The notes beneath the pieces are model-generated. The model was not told the DNA's origin, ran no database searches, and saw only the letters and a list, made by a program, of their open reading frames with translations. Shown in pieces: positions 9,764 to 20,096 of a stretch of 64,000 bases of DNA. The stretch lies in NCBI GenBank assembly GCA_030682385.1, contig JAUXOG010000043.1, forward strand, positions 36,064-100,063, given 5' to 3'. Position numbers and translations under genes: made by a program. Origin of the DNA: Bacteroidota bacterium (GTDB lineage Bacteria; Bacteroidota; Ignavibacteria; UBA10030; BY39). The first letter of the stretch is position 1, and each line of letters starts with the position of its first letter.

Positions 9764-10999
9764 ATGGAGAATGAAATTTTAGTAGGACTTGATATTGGCA
9801 CAACAAAAGTTTGTGCGGTTGTAGCAAAAATTGATGAGCAATCGAATATAAATATTTTAGGTGTCGGCTTAAGTCCGTCCGACGGATTGACGCGTGGGGT
9901 TGTAACTAATATTGAAAAAACAGTCCGTTCGATTAACAGTGCAGTAGCTGAAGCTGAGACGAGATCGGGTATTCAAATTCAATCAGTGATTGCAGGAATA
10001 GCCGGCGAGCATATACAAAGTTTTCAAAGCCGTGGTGTAATTGCAATAAGCAATCCCGAAAACGATATAACTAAAGCTGATGTCGATCGCTTGATCGAAG
10101 ATACAAAGCGTGTTGCCCTTCCTTCCGATCGAAAAATTATACACGTTATCCCACAAGAGTTTATTATCGATGGACAAGATGGTGTGAAGGATCCGGTCGG
10201 GATGTCGGGTGTTCGGTTAGAAGCAAATGTACATATTATTACCGGTTTGATTTCGGCAGCTCAAAATATACACAAATGTGTTGAACGAGCCGGACTTCAA
10301 ATTTATGATATGGTACTTGAACCGCTTGCTTCAAGTTATGCCGTTTTAGATGATGAAGAAAAAGAAGTCGGTGTTGCTTTGTTAGATATAGGTGGCGGAA
10401 CAACCGACCTTGCAGTATTCGAGGATAAAACGATTCGCCACACTGCTGTAATTCCCATTGCGGGTAATCAGGTTACAAACGACCTGCGTAAAGTGCTTGG
10501 AATTTTAACCGAGCAAGCAGAGAAGTTGAAATGCCAGAATGGTTTTGCTTACCTACCAAGTGTGGTTGATGATGGTCCAATAATTCTTCCCGGCATCGGC
10601 GGCAGACCACCGTTAGAAGTGGATAAGCGACTTGTTGCACAAATAATTCAGCCACGAATGGAAGAGATATTAGAGATTGCTTTATTGGAAATTAAACGAT
10701 CAGGATCATCGAAACATTTAGGTGCAGGTATTGTACTGACCGGTGGCGGTTCGCTGATAAAAGGTACCGCAGAATTAGCAAAAGAAGTTTTAGGAATGCC
10801 TGTAAAAATTGGAATCCCATCAGGATTTAAAGCCGGTTTAGTTCGTGAGGTTGAAAATCCGATATATGCTACAAGTGTGGGTTTAGTTTTGTACGGCTTG
10901 CGAAATCGTGCACTCCGCTTATCCGGACGGAATGGAAAGAAAAAAGGTTCAGTAAAAAAAGTTTACGAATTTATGAAAGACTGGTATAAGAATATTTAA
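9764..10999 (+). CDS. ftsA: Cell division protein FtsA
   Basis: VGLDIGTTKVCAVVAKI; LLDIGGGTTDLAVF; GIVLTGGGSLIKG. Confidence 0.97.
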   Translation: MENEILVGLDIGTTKVCAVVAKIDEQSNINILGVGLSPSDGLTRGVVTNIEKTVRSINSAVAEAETRSGIQIQSVIAGIAGEHIQSFQSRGVIAISNPENDITKADVDRLIEDTKRVALPSDRKIIHVIPQEFIIDGQDGVKDPVGMSGVRLEANVHIITGLISAAQNIHKCVERAGLQIYDMVLEPLASSYAVLDDEEKEVGVALLDIGGGTTDLAVFEDKTIRHTAVIPIAGNQVTNDLRKVLGILTEQAEKLKCQNGFAYLPSVVDDGPIILPGIGGRPPLEVDKRLVAQIIQPRMEEILEIALLEIKRSGSSKHLGAGIVLTGGGSLIKGTAELAKEVLGMPVKIGIPSGFKAGLVREVENPIYATSVGLVLYGLRNRALRLSGRNGKKKGSVKKVYEFMKDWYKNI

Positions 11000-11038
11000 T
11001 TAATTAATTTTTTCAAAACAAAATAAGGAGATACTGAG

Positions 11039-12214
11039 ATGATAGAACTCGATTATAATTTTGACCGTGGTGCAAAAATCCGCGTCGTCGGTGTAGGCGG
11101 CGGCGGTGGAAATGCGATCAACAGTATGATTGATATGGGCTTGAATGGTGTAGATTTTTTTGTAATCAACACCGATTTACAAGCACTTGAAAGAAGCAAG
11201 GCACCCAACAAAATCCAAGTCGGAAAAAACCTGACTCGCGGTTTAGGCGCCGGAGCTGATCCCCAAACCGGTATGCGTGCAGTAGAAGAAGACAGAGACG
11301 AGTTAGCACGGGCATTAGCCGGAAGCGATATGGTATTTGTTACAGCCGGAATGGGCGGCGGCACAGGTACAGGTGGTGCGCCAATCGTTGCCAACATTGC
11401 CAAAAGTATAAATGCGTTAGTAGTCGGAATCGTTACTAAACCGTTCAATGTCGAAGGTAAGCATCGTATGGCAAATGCTGATGCCGGTCTCGAAGAACTG
11501 AAAAAGCATGTTGATACACTCATCATAATTCCAAATCAAAAATTAATTTCAATAGTTGACAGAGATACGCCGCTTACCGCAGCTTTCAATAAAGCCAACG
11601 AGGTGTTATATAATGCAACCCGCGGTATCTCCGATATCATAACTGTTCCCGGTTATGTTAACCGTGATTTTGCCGACATCAGAACAATTATGAAGGAAGC
11701 AGGCGATGCTTTAATGGGTACGGGCAGAGCTAGCGGCGAAAATCGTGCAGTCGAGGCAGCTCACGCAGCAATTTCAAGTCCTTTACTCGATGGTGTGTCT
11801 ATCGCAGGTGCACAAGGTGTGCTTGTTAATGTTTGCGGCGGTCCAAATATGTCGCTGGTCGAAGCCGATGAAGCAGTTCAAGTAATTCACGATGCTGCCG
11901 GTGAAGATGCTAACATCATTATGGGATATGTTGTAGATGAATCTTTTGGCGACGATATAATGGTTACAGTTATCGCTACCGGTTTTAACCGACGCGGCAT
12001 AGGTTCTGTCCGTCCTGTCAAAAGAGATATTAAGATTGTCGAAAGAATTCCGGCAGGGATACAAGACATCAGAACTTTAGATGAACCGACAATAATCAGA
12101 AAAGGTATTGATATACATTCCCAGATTCATAAATCGTACATCATCGAGGATCAGGAACGGATATTCAAAACCGATTCAAGCAAACCGGCATTTTTAAGAA
12201 AAATTATGGATTAG
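11039..12214 (+). CDS. ftsZ: Cell division protein FtsZ
   Basis: Tubulin signature GGGTGTG; GVGGGGGNAINSM; C-terminal PAFLRK peptide. Confidence 0.98.
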   Translation: MIELDYNFDRGAKIRVVGVGGGGGNAINSMIDMGLNGVDFFVINTDLQALERSKAPNKIQVGKNLTRGLGAGADPQTGMRAVEEDRDELARALAGSDMVFVTAGMGGGTGTGGAPIVANIAKSINALVVGIVTKPFNVEGKHRMANADAGLEELKKHVDTLIIIPNQKLISIVDRDTPLTAAFNKANEVLYNATRGISDIITVPGYVNRDFADIRTIMKEAGDALMGTGRASGENRAVEAAHAAISSPLLDGVSIAGAQGVLVNVCGGPNMSLVEADEAVQVIHDAAGEDANIIMGYVVDESFGDDIMVTVIATGFNRRGIGSVRPVKRDIKIVERIPAGIQDIRTLDEPTIIRKGIDIHSQIHKSYIIEDQERIFKTDSSKPAFLRKIMD

Positions 12215-12274
12215 AAGGAAAATAAAATAAGCTACACCTAAATAAAATATCATTAACTAATTACAAAGGTTCTT

Positions 12275-14542
12275 ATGAAGCAATGTTTTGTATTAGCTGT
12301 AATTTTAGGATTTCTTTTTACATTCGCAGTATTTGCCCAGCAATTAGAAATCCATCATATCAACGTAGGACAGGCAGATGCAACGTTGATCAAATCACCA
12401 ACAGGTATTACGGTCTTAATTGATGGTGGTAATACTGGAAATGGAACAAATATAATTCGACCATATTTAACTTCACTCGGTATTACGTATCTCAATTATG
12501 TAATATGTTCACATTATCATGCAGACCACATAGGTGGTTTGGATGAAGTGATAAATGGAATGGGCGCTTCTAACATCGGTGCAGTATATGACAGAGGACG
12601 AGATGCACCACTGCCTACTACAGTCGCATTTACTGATTATGAAATTGCTGCTAATTCAACCGGTCGCCGATATAAAGTTGCACTCGGTCAAGTACTCGAT
12701 CTTGGCGGGGGGTTAACAATGAAATGCGTAGCTACCGATGGTGAAGTATTAAATTTCGGAGTTGTACCCGGTGCTACAGGGAGTGAAAACGATTTAAGTA
12801 TTGGCTGGCTGCTTAACTTTAATACGTTCCAATACTTTACCGGAGGAGATTTAGGCGGTGAATCCACTTCCTATGCCGACAACGAAACTCCTCTCGCACC
12901 TCAAGTAGGTGATGTTGACGCATTTAAAATCAATCATCACGGAAGTCAGTACAGCACAAACCAGACATTTGTTAACACGCTGCAACCGGAAGTTGGAATA
13001 ATACCGGTAGGCACTAACACATACGGCCATCCAACACAAATAGTTCTTGACCGTCTTGACGTTGCAAATTGTTATATCTATCAAACTGCTACTGGTTCAG
13101 GCGGAACAATCCCATCGGGTGCAGGAGTTGTAGCTAATAATCATGTTATTTTAAAAACTTCAGGTACAAGCTATACCGTAACGTATGGTACAACTACTCA
13201 TTCATATACGGGTGATGGTGGTTCAGGGGATGTAACGCCTCCGGTAATTTCGGGCGTCAATGCCTCATCAATTACTTCAACAGGCGCGACGATTAACTGG
13301 ATAACAGACGAAGCATCCAATTCTGTTGTGGAGTATGGCTTAACAACTTCTTATGGTTCATCGTCGTCAAATGCGACTATGGTTACAAGTCACAGTATTA
13401 CTTTAACAGGTCTAAGCGCAAGTACAATATATCATTATCGGGTAAAATCAACGGATGCTGCTAACAACACTGCTACATCAGTCGATTATACATTCACAAC
13501 GCTGAGTAACGATGTAACACCACCTATAATCTCGAGTGTTCAAGTAATTAACCTTACTACAACAGGTGCCACAATTAACTGGACAACTGATGAAGCATCC
13601 AATTCTGTTGTTGAGTATGGATTAACAACATCTTATGGCTCATCAACAACAGATGCAAGCATGGTAACGAGCCACAGTGTTACACTTAGCGGACTTTCTG
13701 CCGGGGCGGTTTATCACTACCGTGTAAAATCTACTGATGCTGCCGGCAATACTACAACCGATGTTGATCACTCATTCCAAACCGGCGCTCCTTATACTTA
13801 TGTCGCATCCGCAACAACGATTACGAGCGGAAGTCTCAGTTCCGGAACTTACTCAAACCTCGCAACTAATAATGCAAGTTATTATGTATTAAATTCTACA
13901 ACAACTGGAACAAGAATAACCGATTGGTATGGAAGTGTAACTATTGCTCAGGTACCATCTTCTATTTCTAAACTCACCGTAACCTATGACGGAAAGTATT
14001 CGCGAACCACAACCCAAACACTTCATTTGTACAATTGGGCAACTTCAGCGTGGGCGCAGATTGATTCCCGTTCAGTCGGAACATCCGATGTAACGGTTAC
14101 AAATGTTCAAGTATCTCCTGCAAACTATATTTCTACATCGGGTGTAATTCGTTTACGAGTGTACGGTACGGGTGGAACGAAGAATTATACATGTTCGGGC
14201 GACTTTATGCAGTTCGTAGTGGATGCTGCCGGTTCAGTTATTTCGAAACCCGGAATTTCAGGCATAGAAAATACTCCCACCACGTTTGCGCTATACCAGA
14301 ACTATCCTAATCCGTTCAATCCGGCAACAACTATCAAATATCAGATTCCGGATGCTATGAATGTAACTTTAAATGTGTATGATATGTTAGGAAGAGAAGT
14401 TGCTACTTTAGTTAATGGATTTGTAGATGCCGGTTCTCACGAAGTTGTATGGGATGCTGCAAATTATCCGAGTGGAGTTTATGTGTATAAACTCACCATG
14501 GGTAACCATTATGAAATGAAAAAGATGTTGTTAGTCAAATAA
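12275..14542 (+). CDS. Secreted ComEC/Rec2-like metallo-beta-lactamase-fold protein with two FN3 domains and T9SS type A sorting domain
   Basis: Signal peptide; CSHYHADHIGG metal motif; KINHHGSQYS; two near-identical FN3 repeats; C-terminal LYQNYPNPFNPATTIKYQIP. Confidence 0.9.
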   Translation: MKQCFVLAVILGFLFTFAVFAQQLEIHHINVGQADATLIKSPTGITVLIDGGNTGNGTNIIRPYLTSLGITYLNYVICSHYHADHIGGLDEVINGMGASNIGAVYDRGRDAPLPTTVAFTDYEIAANSTGRRYKVALGQVLDLGGGLTMKCVATDGEVLNFGVVPGATGSENDLSIGWLLNFNTFQYFTGGDLGGESTSYADNETPLAPQVGDVDAFKINHHGSQYSTNQTFVNTLQPEVGIIPVGTNTYGHPTQIVLDRLDVANCYIYQTATGSGGTIPSGAGVVANNHVILKTSGTSYTVTYGTTTHSYTGDGGSGDVTPPVISGVNASSITSTGATINWITDEASNSVVEYGLTTSYGSSSSNATMVTSHSITLTGLSASTIYHYRVKSTDAANNTATSVDYTFTTLSNDVTPPIISSVQVINLTTTGATINWTTDEASNSVVEYGLTTSYGSSTTDASMVTSHSVTLSGLSAGAVYHYRVKSTDAAGNTTTDVDHSFQTGAPYTYVASATTITSGSLSSGTYSNLATNNASYYVLNSTTTGTRITDWYGSVTIAQVPSSISKLTVTYDGKYSRTTTQTLHLYNWATSAWAQIDSRSVGTSDVTVTNVQVSPANYISTSGVIRLRVYGTGGTKNYTCSGDFMQFVVDAAGSVISKPGISGIENTPTTFALYQNYPNPFNPATTIKYQIPDAMNVTLNVYDMLGREVATLVNGFVDAGSHEVVWDAANYPSGVYVYKLTMGNHYEMKKMLLVK

Positions 14543-14570
14543 TTTTCAATCTCCAAATATTGTTTAATTC

Positions 14571-14612
14571 GACCTCCGGAATCTCAAAATTTCGGAGGTG
14601 TTTATTTTTCTT
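14571..14612 (+). terminator. Rho-independent-type terminator after T9SS MBL gene
   Basis: Hairpin acctccg...cggaggt followed by T-rich tttatttttctt. Confidence 0.65.
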
Positions 14613-14679
14613 GACTTAATCGTAACATAAATTTATATTCATACTATCGAATGTGTGAAATTAAAAAAAGGAACCTGTT

Positions 14680-15126
14680 ATGAATGCCAAAAAAATATTG
14701 GAATTAAAGGACCATAAAATCTATCAAATCAGGGAGGAGGCAGTTGTTTTTGAAGCGATAGAAGAATTGACTAAAAATAAAGTCGGGTTGCTGATTGTTA
14801 AGAATTCGAGCGGCGATATTTCGGGTGTCCTCTCAGAGCGCGACATCATACGAAAATGTGTTTCTCAAAAAAAGGATCCGCAGCAACTTAGAGTTAGTGA
14901 AATAATGACTCCGCGCGAAAAAATAGTTGTCGCAGGAGAAGAAGATGATATTCAAAGTTTGATGAATACAATGAATGAAAAAAGGATCAGGCACCTCCCG
15001 GTATTCAGAGGCAAAGAAATGACGGGAGTTGTATCAATCGGTGACATCATAAAAAATATGCTCGAGATAAAGGATTACGAAATTAAAACATTGATAGAGT
15101 ATATTTCAGGAAAATATCCGAGATAA
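14680..15126 (+). CDS. CBS domain-containing protein
   Basis: Two CBS motifs: GVLSERDIIRKC and RIRHLPVFRGKEMTGVVSIGDIIK. Confidence 0.92.
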   Translation: MNAKKILELKDHKIYQIREEAVVFEAIEELTKNKVGLLIVKNSSGDISGVLSERDIIRKCVSQKKDPQQLRVSEIMTPREKIVVAGEEDDIQSLMNTMNEKRIRHLPVFRGKEMTGVVSIGDIIKNMLEIKDYEIKTLIEYISGKYPR

Positions 15127-15132
15127 AAATTA

Positions 15133-15750
15133 TTGGGTAAGAGTAAAAGAGTTTTCTCTTCAATCGTAGGCATCGACTTAGCCGGAAGTCCTAAGCGGAA
15201 CACGGGTATTTGTTTACTGAAAGGGAAAACCGTAGATAAGTATGCTACTGTGTATTCAGATTCAGAAATAATTTCTTTTGTGGAAGAAGCTAAGCCAATG
15301 CTTGTAGCAATAGATGCACCCTTAAATCTACCACCAGGACGAAAAAATATTGACGACAGGAACGGCGAGCATTTCCGTCCGTGCGATAGGGAGTTGTTGA
15401 AACGCGGTATCAGGTTCTTTCCGATTACACTTGGTCCAATGCGTTCTCTGACTGTCCGTGGGATTAAACTGAAAAAAATTTTGAAACGTAAAGGTTATGA
15501 GGTAATAGAAATTTACCCCGGTGCCGCTCAGGATGTTTGGGGTATTCCAAGAAAACAAAAAGGACTTTCAAAACTCAGAAAAGGTTTAGAAAAGCTTGGC
15601 TTGAAAGGGTTAAACAACAAGATGAACGGCGATGAACTTGACGCTATTACAGGGGCATTGACCGGCAAATTGTTTCTGCAGGGAAAAGCTGAAGTTTTAG
15701 GAAATTGCAAAGGAGGGGCAATAATAGACCCCAAAAACATAAAGTTATAA
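15133..15750 (+). CDS. DUF429 (predicted RNase H-fold) family protein (TTG start)
   Basis: VGIDLAGSPKRNTGICL; AIDAPLNLP; DELDAITGALTG. Confidence 0.8.
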   Translation: MGKSKRVFSSIVGIDLAGSPKRNTGICLLKGKTVDKYATVYSDSEIISFVEEAKPMLVAIDAPLNLPPGRKNIDDRNGEHFRPCDRELLKRGIRFFPITLGPMRSLTVRGIKLKKILKRKGYEVIEIYPGAAQDVWGIPRKQKGLSKLRKGLEKLGLKGLNNKMNGDELDAITGALTGKLFLQGKAEVLGNCKGGAIIDPKNIKL

Positions 15751-15894
15751 GTAGCCCGAATTGTTGATTTCTTCAAAACAACTTTTTATATTCACACTGT
15801 ATCAATTCGGGAATAAATGGTAGTATTTATATATAGATAGAAGTTCAGTATAAATAATAGTTAGCTAGCATTATTCAATATTAATATCGTTTCT

Positions 15895-16905
15895 ATGGGA
15901 ATTGGATTAAAATATCAAGGTTCTTTTCAAACTATAGGAATTAAATATCCAAGCGAAAATCCCTTGTCTGAGCTTTGGTCTCGAATTGATCAACTCGGTT
16001 CTTCAGCTTTTTTGCATAATTCTATACGTAAGTTAACATCAGATGAAGAATTTGAGAAACTCATTGAATATTCGTCTTTAAGGATCCGTCAAGGAGTCCA
16101 GTTTCGTGAAGCTTCAAGTGGATCAAGGCAATTAACTTCACCTCTCACCTTGTATTATTCATACTTAAATTTGACTCGCGCTATTCTTGCCTTAAAGACT
16201 AGTTGCATTCCTTCCAAAGGACATGGGCTGAAATTAGTGGAATCAAATAGTCTCCTACAATGTGCTGCAAAAACGGGAGAAGGTACTTTTCAAGAATATC
16301 TCAAGACTTTGGGTGTTGATCTCCAAAATAATACAACCTTCAGTTTGCAATATGTGCTTTCCCACATTGTTGAATTCACAAATGACAAGGCAATAGACCG
16401 AATGCTTGTGATACCTCCTTGTGCAATTTCTATTTATGTGGATGCTGAAATAGATGGTCCGGTTCTTTTGCGCTTTCCACCAGCCCTGAAAGAATTTAGA
16501 AATGATTGGTCGATAGAATTTCCACATCTAAAAGGAATATGCTCTTTAGCTTCCGAAGGAAATGTTTTATTGGTTAATCAAGAGTTTACGAATGATAATT
16601 CATATTATGAAATATCGAAATTCTGCTCTGATCATTTATTGCCAAGTCTTACAATTCAAGAAATACCAACTTGGTATTTATTAAGAAATATAGATGATAA
16701 AAAAGTATTGCCACGCACTGCTTATTATTTTATCGCAAGTTTTATTCTTGGTAGTCTCGTGCGATATCAGCCAGAATCACTTCAGGATGCAATGGATGTT
16801 AATTCTGAAATTAATTGGCTTATTAGACGTTTTATTTCTTATAGCGAAAGATTCTATCCTCAACTGATGTTATGCTGGCTCTATGGTAAACAAATATATT
16901 TTTAA
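15895..16905 (+). CDS. YaaC-like protein
   Basis: SPLTLYYSYLNLTRAILAL pattern and overall length resemble the YaaC family. Confidence 0.55.
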   Translation: MGIGLKYQGSFQTIGIKYPSENPLSELWSRIDQLGSSAFLHNSIRKLTSDEEFEKLIEYSSLRIRQGVQFREASSGSRQLTSPLTLYYSYLNLTRAILALKTSCIPSKGHGLKLVESNSLLQCAAKTGEGTFQEYLKTLGVDLQNNTTFSLQYVLSHIVEFTNDKAIDRMLVIPPCAISIYVDAEIDGPVLLRFPPALKEFRNDWSIEFPHLKGICSLASEGNVLLVNQEFTNDNSYYEISKFCSDHLLPSLTIQEIPTWYLLRNIDDKKVLPRTAYYFIASFILGSLVRYQPESLQDAMDVNSEINWLIRRFISYSERFYPQLMLCWLYGKQIYF

Positions 16906-17053
16906 GTGCTGGCTAACCAGACGCTAGCTGACAGCAGCGAAACAGGTTTGTAAAAAGTCTGTTTGTAAATTAAAAAGGACAATAACGACTAAAGCGACTT
17001 TTAACTGTCCTTACTGTCGTTTAAGTCCTACAGAATATCATAGGTACGGCAAT

Positions 17054-17632
17054 ATGGGTGAGAAGCAATACAATAAAGATGGATTTATTCCGCAGCATGG
17101 CGGCTACCAAAAATTGCTTTCATACAAGAAAGCCGAAATAATCTATGACGGCACTGTATATTTTTGCAAAAGGTTTTTTGAAAAAAGAGACCGCACTATA
17201 GGCCAAATGGTGCAGGCGGCTCGTAGTGGTAAACAAAATATCGCAGAAGCAAGTATGGGATCAGGCACTTCCAAAGAAGCCGAAATTAAACTAACAAATG
17301 TAGCACGAGCAAGTCTTGAAGAATTGTTAATCGACTATAGAGATTTTCTTCGAACGAGAGGTTTAAAAGAATGGGAAAAAGCCCACCCTTATGTTGCCCG
17401 ATTACGCGAACTTAATAAAGACCCAAACGGAAACTACGAAACATTCCGTAAGGGCATCGAAAACAAAGACCCCGAAATTTGCGCTAATGTAATTATGGGT
17501 TTGATAAAAGTAGCTTCTTTTTTGTTAGCCCGACAAATAAAGCACTTAGAGGAAGAATTTCTCAAAGAAGGAGATTTACGAGAGAGAATGACTCGCGCGA
17601 GACTTAAAGAAATTAAAAAAGGACAGAAATGA
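17054..17632 (+). CDS. Four helix bundle (S23/IVP-type, 'suffix') protein
   Basis: MVQAARSGKQNIAEASMGSGTSKEAEIKLTNVARASLEELLIDYRDFLR. Confidence 0.85.
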   Translation: MGEKQYNKDGFIPQHGGYQKLLSYKKAEIIYDGTVYFCKRFFEKRDRTIGQMVQAARSGKQNIAEASMGSGTSKEAEIKLTNVARASLEELLIDYRDFLRTRGLKEWEKAHPYVARLRELNKDPNGNYETFRKGIENKDPEICANVIMGLIKVASFLLARQIKHLEEEFLKEGDLRERMTRARLKEIKKGQK

Positions 17633-17767
17633 TTTAAACGATTTTTTAAAAGTCATTGCCCTCCTTATAGTCATTTAAAACCAGATAATTATCACAAGGG
17701 CAAGAATGCAGGAAATAGAAAAAGTGAATATCATCGAAGGCAAAAAGTAATGCGGCTAAAGCATTTA

Positions 17768-19129
17768 TTATTCTTTCCTCTCCATCCCGTACTTTTTCAT
17801 TTTAGTATAAAGATTACTTCTCTCGATATCCATCGCTTCGGCGGTTTTGCTTATATTCCAATTGTGAATTTCGAGCATTCGCTTTATAAAAGCAGCTTCC
17901 GATCTGTCCTTAAATTCTTGATATGTTTTGCTCGTTGCAATTATGTCGTCTGTGGCAGTTCCTTTTGTTAATCCCGTCGGCTCAAGCATTTCAACTTCGA
18001 CCGTGTTGCCTGGAGTAAGAATGATAAGTCGCTCAACAATATTTCTTAGTTCGCGAATGTTACCACTGTATTCAAGCCCTTTCAAGTAATTCAATGCCCG
18101 CTCGGAAAATTTTTTTGGCGTGATTCCGTACCGGGTACATATATCATCTACAAATGATTTTGTTAAAACCGGAATATCATCTCTTCGCTCGCGTAAAGGA
18201 GGAACATGTATCGGAATAACATTCAGACGGTGGTATAAGTCTTCTCTGAAATTGCCTTTCTTAATTTCCTCAATCAAATTTTTATTTGTTGCTACAATTA
18301 CTCGAACGTCAACAGAAATTAATCTATTGCCGCCGACTCTCTCAATCTTTCCTTCTTCGAGTACGCGTAAAACTTTTGCTTGGGCAGCTAAACTCATGTC
18401 GCCGATTTCATCGAGGAAAATTGTGCCGCCGTCGGCTTGCTCGAATTTACCAATCCGCTGAGCAGTTGCACCGGTGAAAGAACCCTTTTCGTGTCCGAAC
18501 AATTCCGATTCAATCAAATCGTGAGGAATAGCCGCACAGTTTACTTCGACCATTGTTTTTGCGGAACGCTTGCTAAAACGATGGATTGCTTTGGCTACTA
18601 ATTCTTTGCCGGTTCCGTTTTCGCCGGTTATCAGGACTCGTGTGTCGGTCGGAGCTATTCGCTCAATCAGCGATAATATCTCTTTAAGCTTCTGGCTCTC
18701 TCCCAGAATATTATCTTTACCTTCAAGTTTCTGACGGATAGTTTCTATTTCGGCGGTTAATATTTTATGATCAAGAGCGTTACGAAGTGTAACAAGCAAT
18801 TTATCTCTATCGAGTGGTTTGGTTAAAAAATCGAAGGCGCCTAACTTTGTTGCTTCGACCGCAGTTTCGATTGTGCCGTGACCGGATATCATTATTATGG
18901 GCAAATCGGTATGCCGGCTTTTTATAGTTTGTAATACTTCGATGCCATCCATCCCCGGCATTTTTACATCGAGAAGAACTGCATCAATGCGATTTTCAGG
19001 ATTATCTAATATTGCAAATCCTTTCGGCCCATCTTCAGCGAGTTCTACTTCATACTTTTCGTAATTTAGTATCATTTTAACTGCGTCGCGGATACTCTTC
19101 TCATCGTCAATTATTAAGATTGTTTTCAT
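17768..19129 (-). CDS. Sigma-54-dependent NtrC-family response regulator
   Basis: REC domain (DAVLLDVKMPGMDG), AAA+ GENGTGKELVA / GAFDFLTKP / GSFTGA, Fis-type HTH C-terminus. Confidence 0.96.
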   Translation of the reverse strand: MKTILIIDDEKSIRDAVKMILNYEKYEVELAEDGPKGFAILDNPENRIDAVLLDVKMPGMDGIEVLQTIKSRHTDLPIIMISGHGTIETAVEATKLGAFDFLTKPLDRDKLLVTLRNALDHKILTAEIETIRQKLEGKDNILGESQKLKEILSLIERIAPTDTRVLITGENGTGKELVAKAIHRFSKRSAKTMVEVNCAAIPHDLIESELFGHEKGSFTGATAQRIGKFEQADGGTIFLDEIGDMSLAAQAKVLRVLEEGKIERVGGNRLISVDVRVIVATNKNLIEEIKKGNFREDLYHRLNVIPIHVPPLRERRDDIPVLTKSFVDDICTRYGITPKKFSERALNYLKGLEYSGNIRELRNIVERLIILTPGNTVEVEMLEPTGLTKGTATDDIIATSKTYQEFKDRSEAAFIKRMLEIHNWNISKTAEAMDIERSNLYTKMKKYGMERKE

Positions 19130-19196
19130 AATTAATTAGTCGTTCGTTAATCTTTTTTTGTAAATTATCATTTGAACTTATGCTATTTACTACCTA

Positions 19197-19895
19197 CTAC
19201 TTACCGTTTAAAACATCCGATGGTTTTGCATTCTTGTTTTTCATCAGCAACAAGCCAAACTTTTGTCCATCTTTATTTGCTTTCATATCGCGTTCATCGT
19301 AATTACCATCCTTAATATATCTATCTTCAATCTTTTCTACAAACAAGGAATACCTTTCAGCTAATCCCTCCGATTCAAAAGCATAAATTAAAAACGCCGA
19401 ACCGAATATGTGCTGTAATTTATCTTTGTCGCCATACGGGTACGAGGGAGAGTTGTTGTAAAAATGTGTAGGAAGATTAGACGTTCGCTTTCGAAAATCT
19501 TCTTTTGTTTCATTTGTTAAAGGAATATAAAGATTGATCAGCGGGATTTTTATACCGAGTGTATAATGGTCGAGTGTAGCGATTGTACAAATTAGAAGAG
19601 ATATTCCGGTATTGCCGCGTGTAAGTTCTTTAGCTTTTTGATAAACCGAATCAACGGCCGCCAAATCACCATTCTGTTTCTTGAAGTTTAAGAATTCATC
19701 ATTCCGAATAAATGATTTTAATTCACTGATATTCTGTAAAAGAAAAGGAGGGAAAAGTGTTACCATCGCCTCGAACGCGGAATAATCAGAACTACTTGAA
19801 TCCTGCATTTGAGTTGAAGCAAAATTTATTTGTGGATAACTCAACGCGACTAAAAAAAAGAGAATATAACTCCTGTTAAGCAAATACCGTCTCAT
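19197..19895 (-). CDS. Hypothetical secreted protein with DKLQH motif
   Basis: Intact ORF with N-terminal hydrophobic signal; YGDKDKLQHIFGSAFLIYAF. Confidence 0.6.
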   Translation of the reverse strand: MRRYLLNRSYILFFLVALSYPQINFASTQMQDSSSSDYSAFEAMVTLFPPFLLQNISELKSFIRNDEFLNFKKQNGDLAAVDSVYQKAKELTRGNTGISLLICTIATLDHYTLGIKIPLINLYIPLTNETKEDFRKRTSNLPTHFYNNSPSYPYGDKDKLQHIFGSAFLIYAFESEGLAERYSLFVEKIEDRYIKDGNYDERDMKANKDGQKFGLLLMKNKNAKPSDVLNGK

Positions 19896-20096
19896 AAAAA
19901 CTCAATTCCTAAATCTCGACGAGTCGGGTCGTCGACCGAATACCTGCCCGCCGCTTCGCTTTGGCAGGCGGGTCGAAACTCGAAACAATTCATAAACACG
20001 AATTTCAAAAAATACATTCTCCAATTCTCCATTATGCCATTAATCCATTTGTTCATTGAGTCAATGAATAAATCTTCCAATGATCCAATCTTCCGT

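Noticed and set aside
15860-16917. YaaC-like gene as an integron cassette (gttagct upstream, ggctaac right after stop)
   Set aside because: Only half-sites found; no matching GTTRRRY R' site or foldable attC within ~150 nt downstream
19892-20080. 62-aa minus-strand ORF between the DKLQH protein and the carboxyltransferase
   Set aside because: Covers a palindromic, low-complexity intergenic region (cctgcccgccgcttcgctttggcaggcggg); no domain
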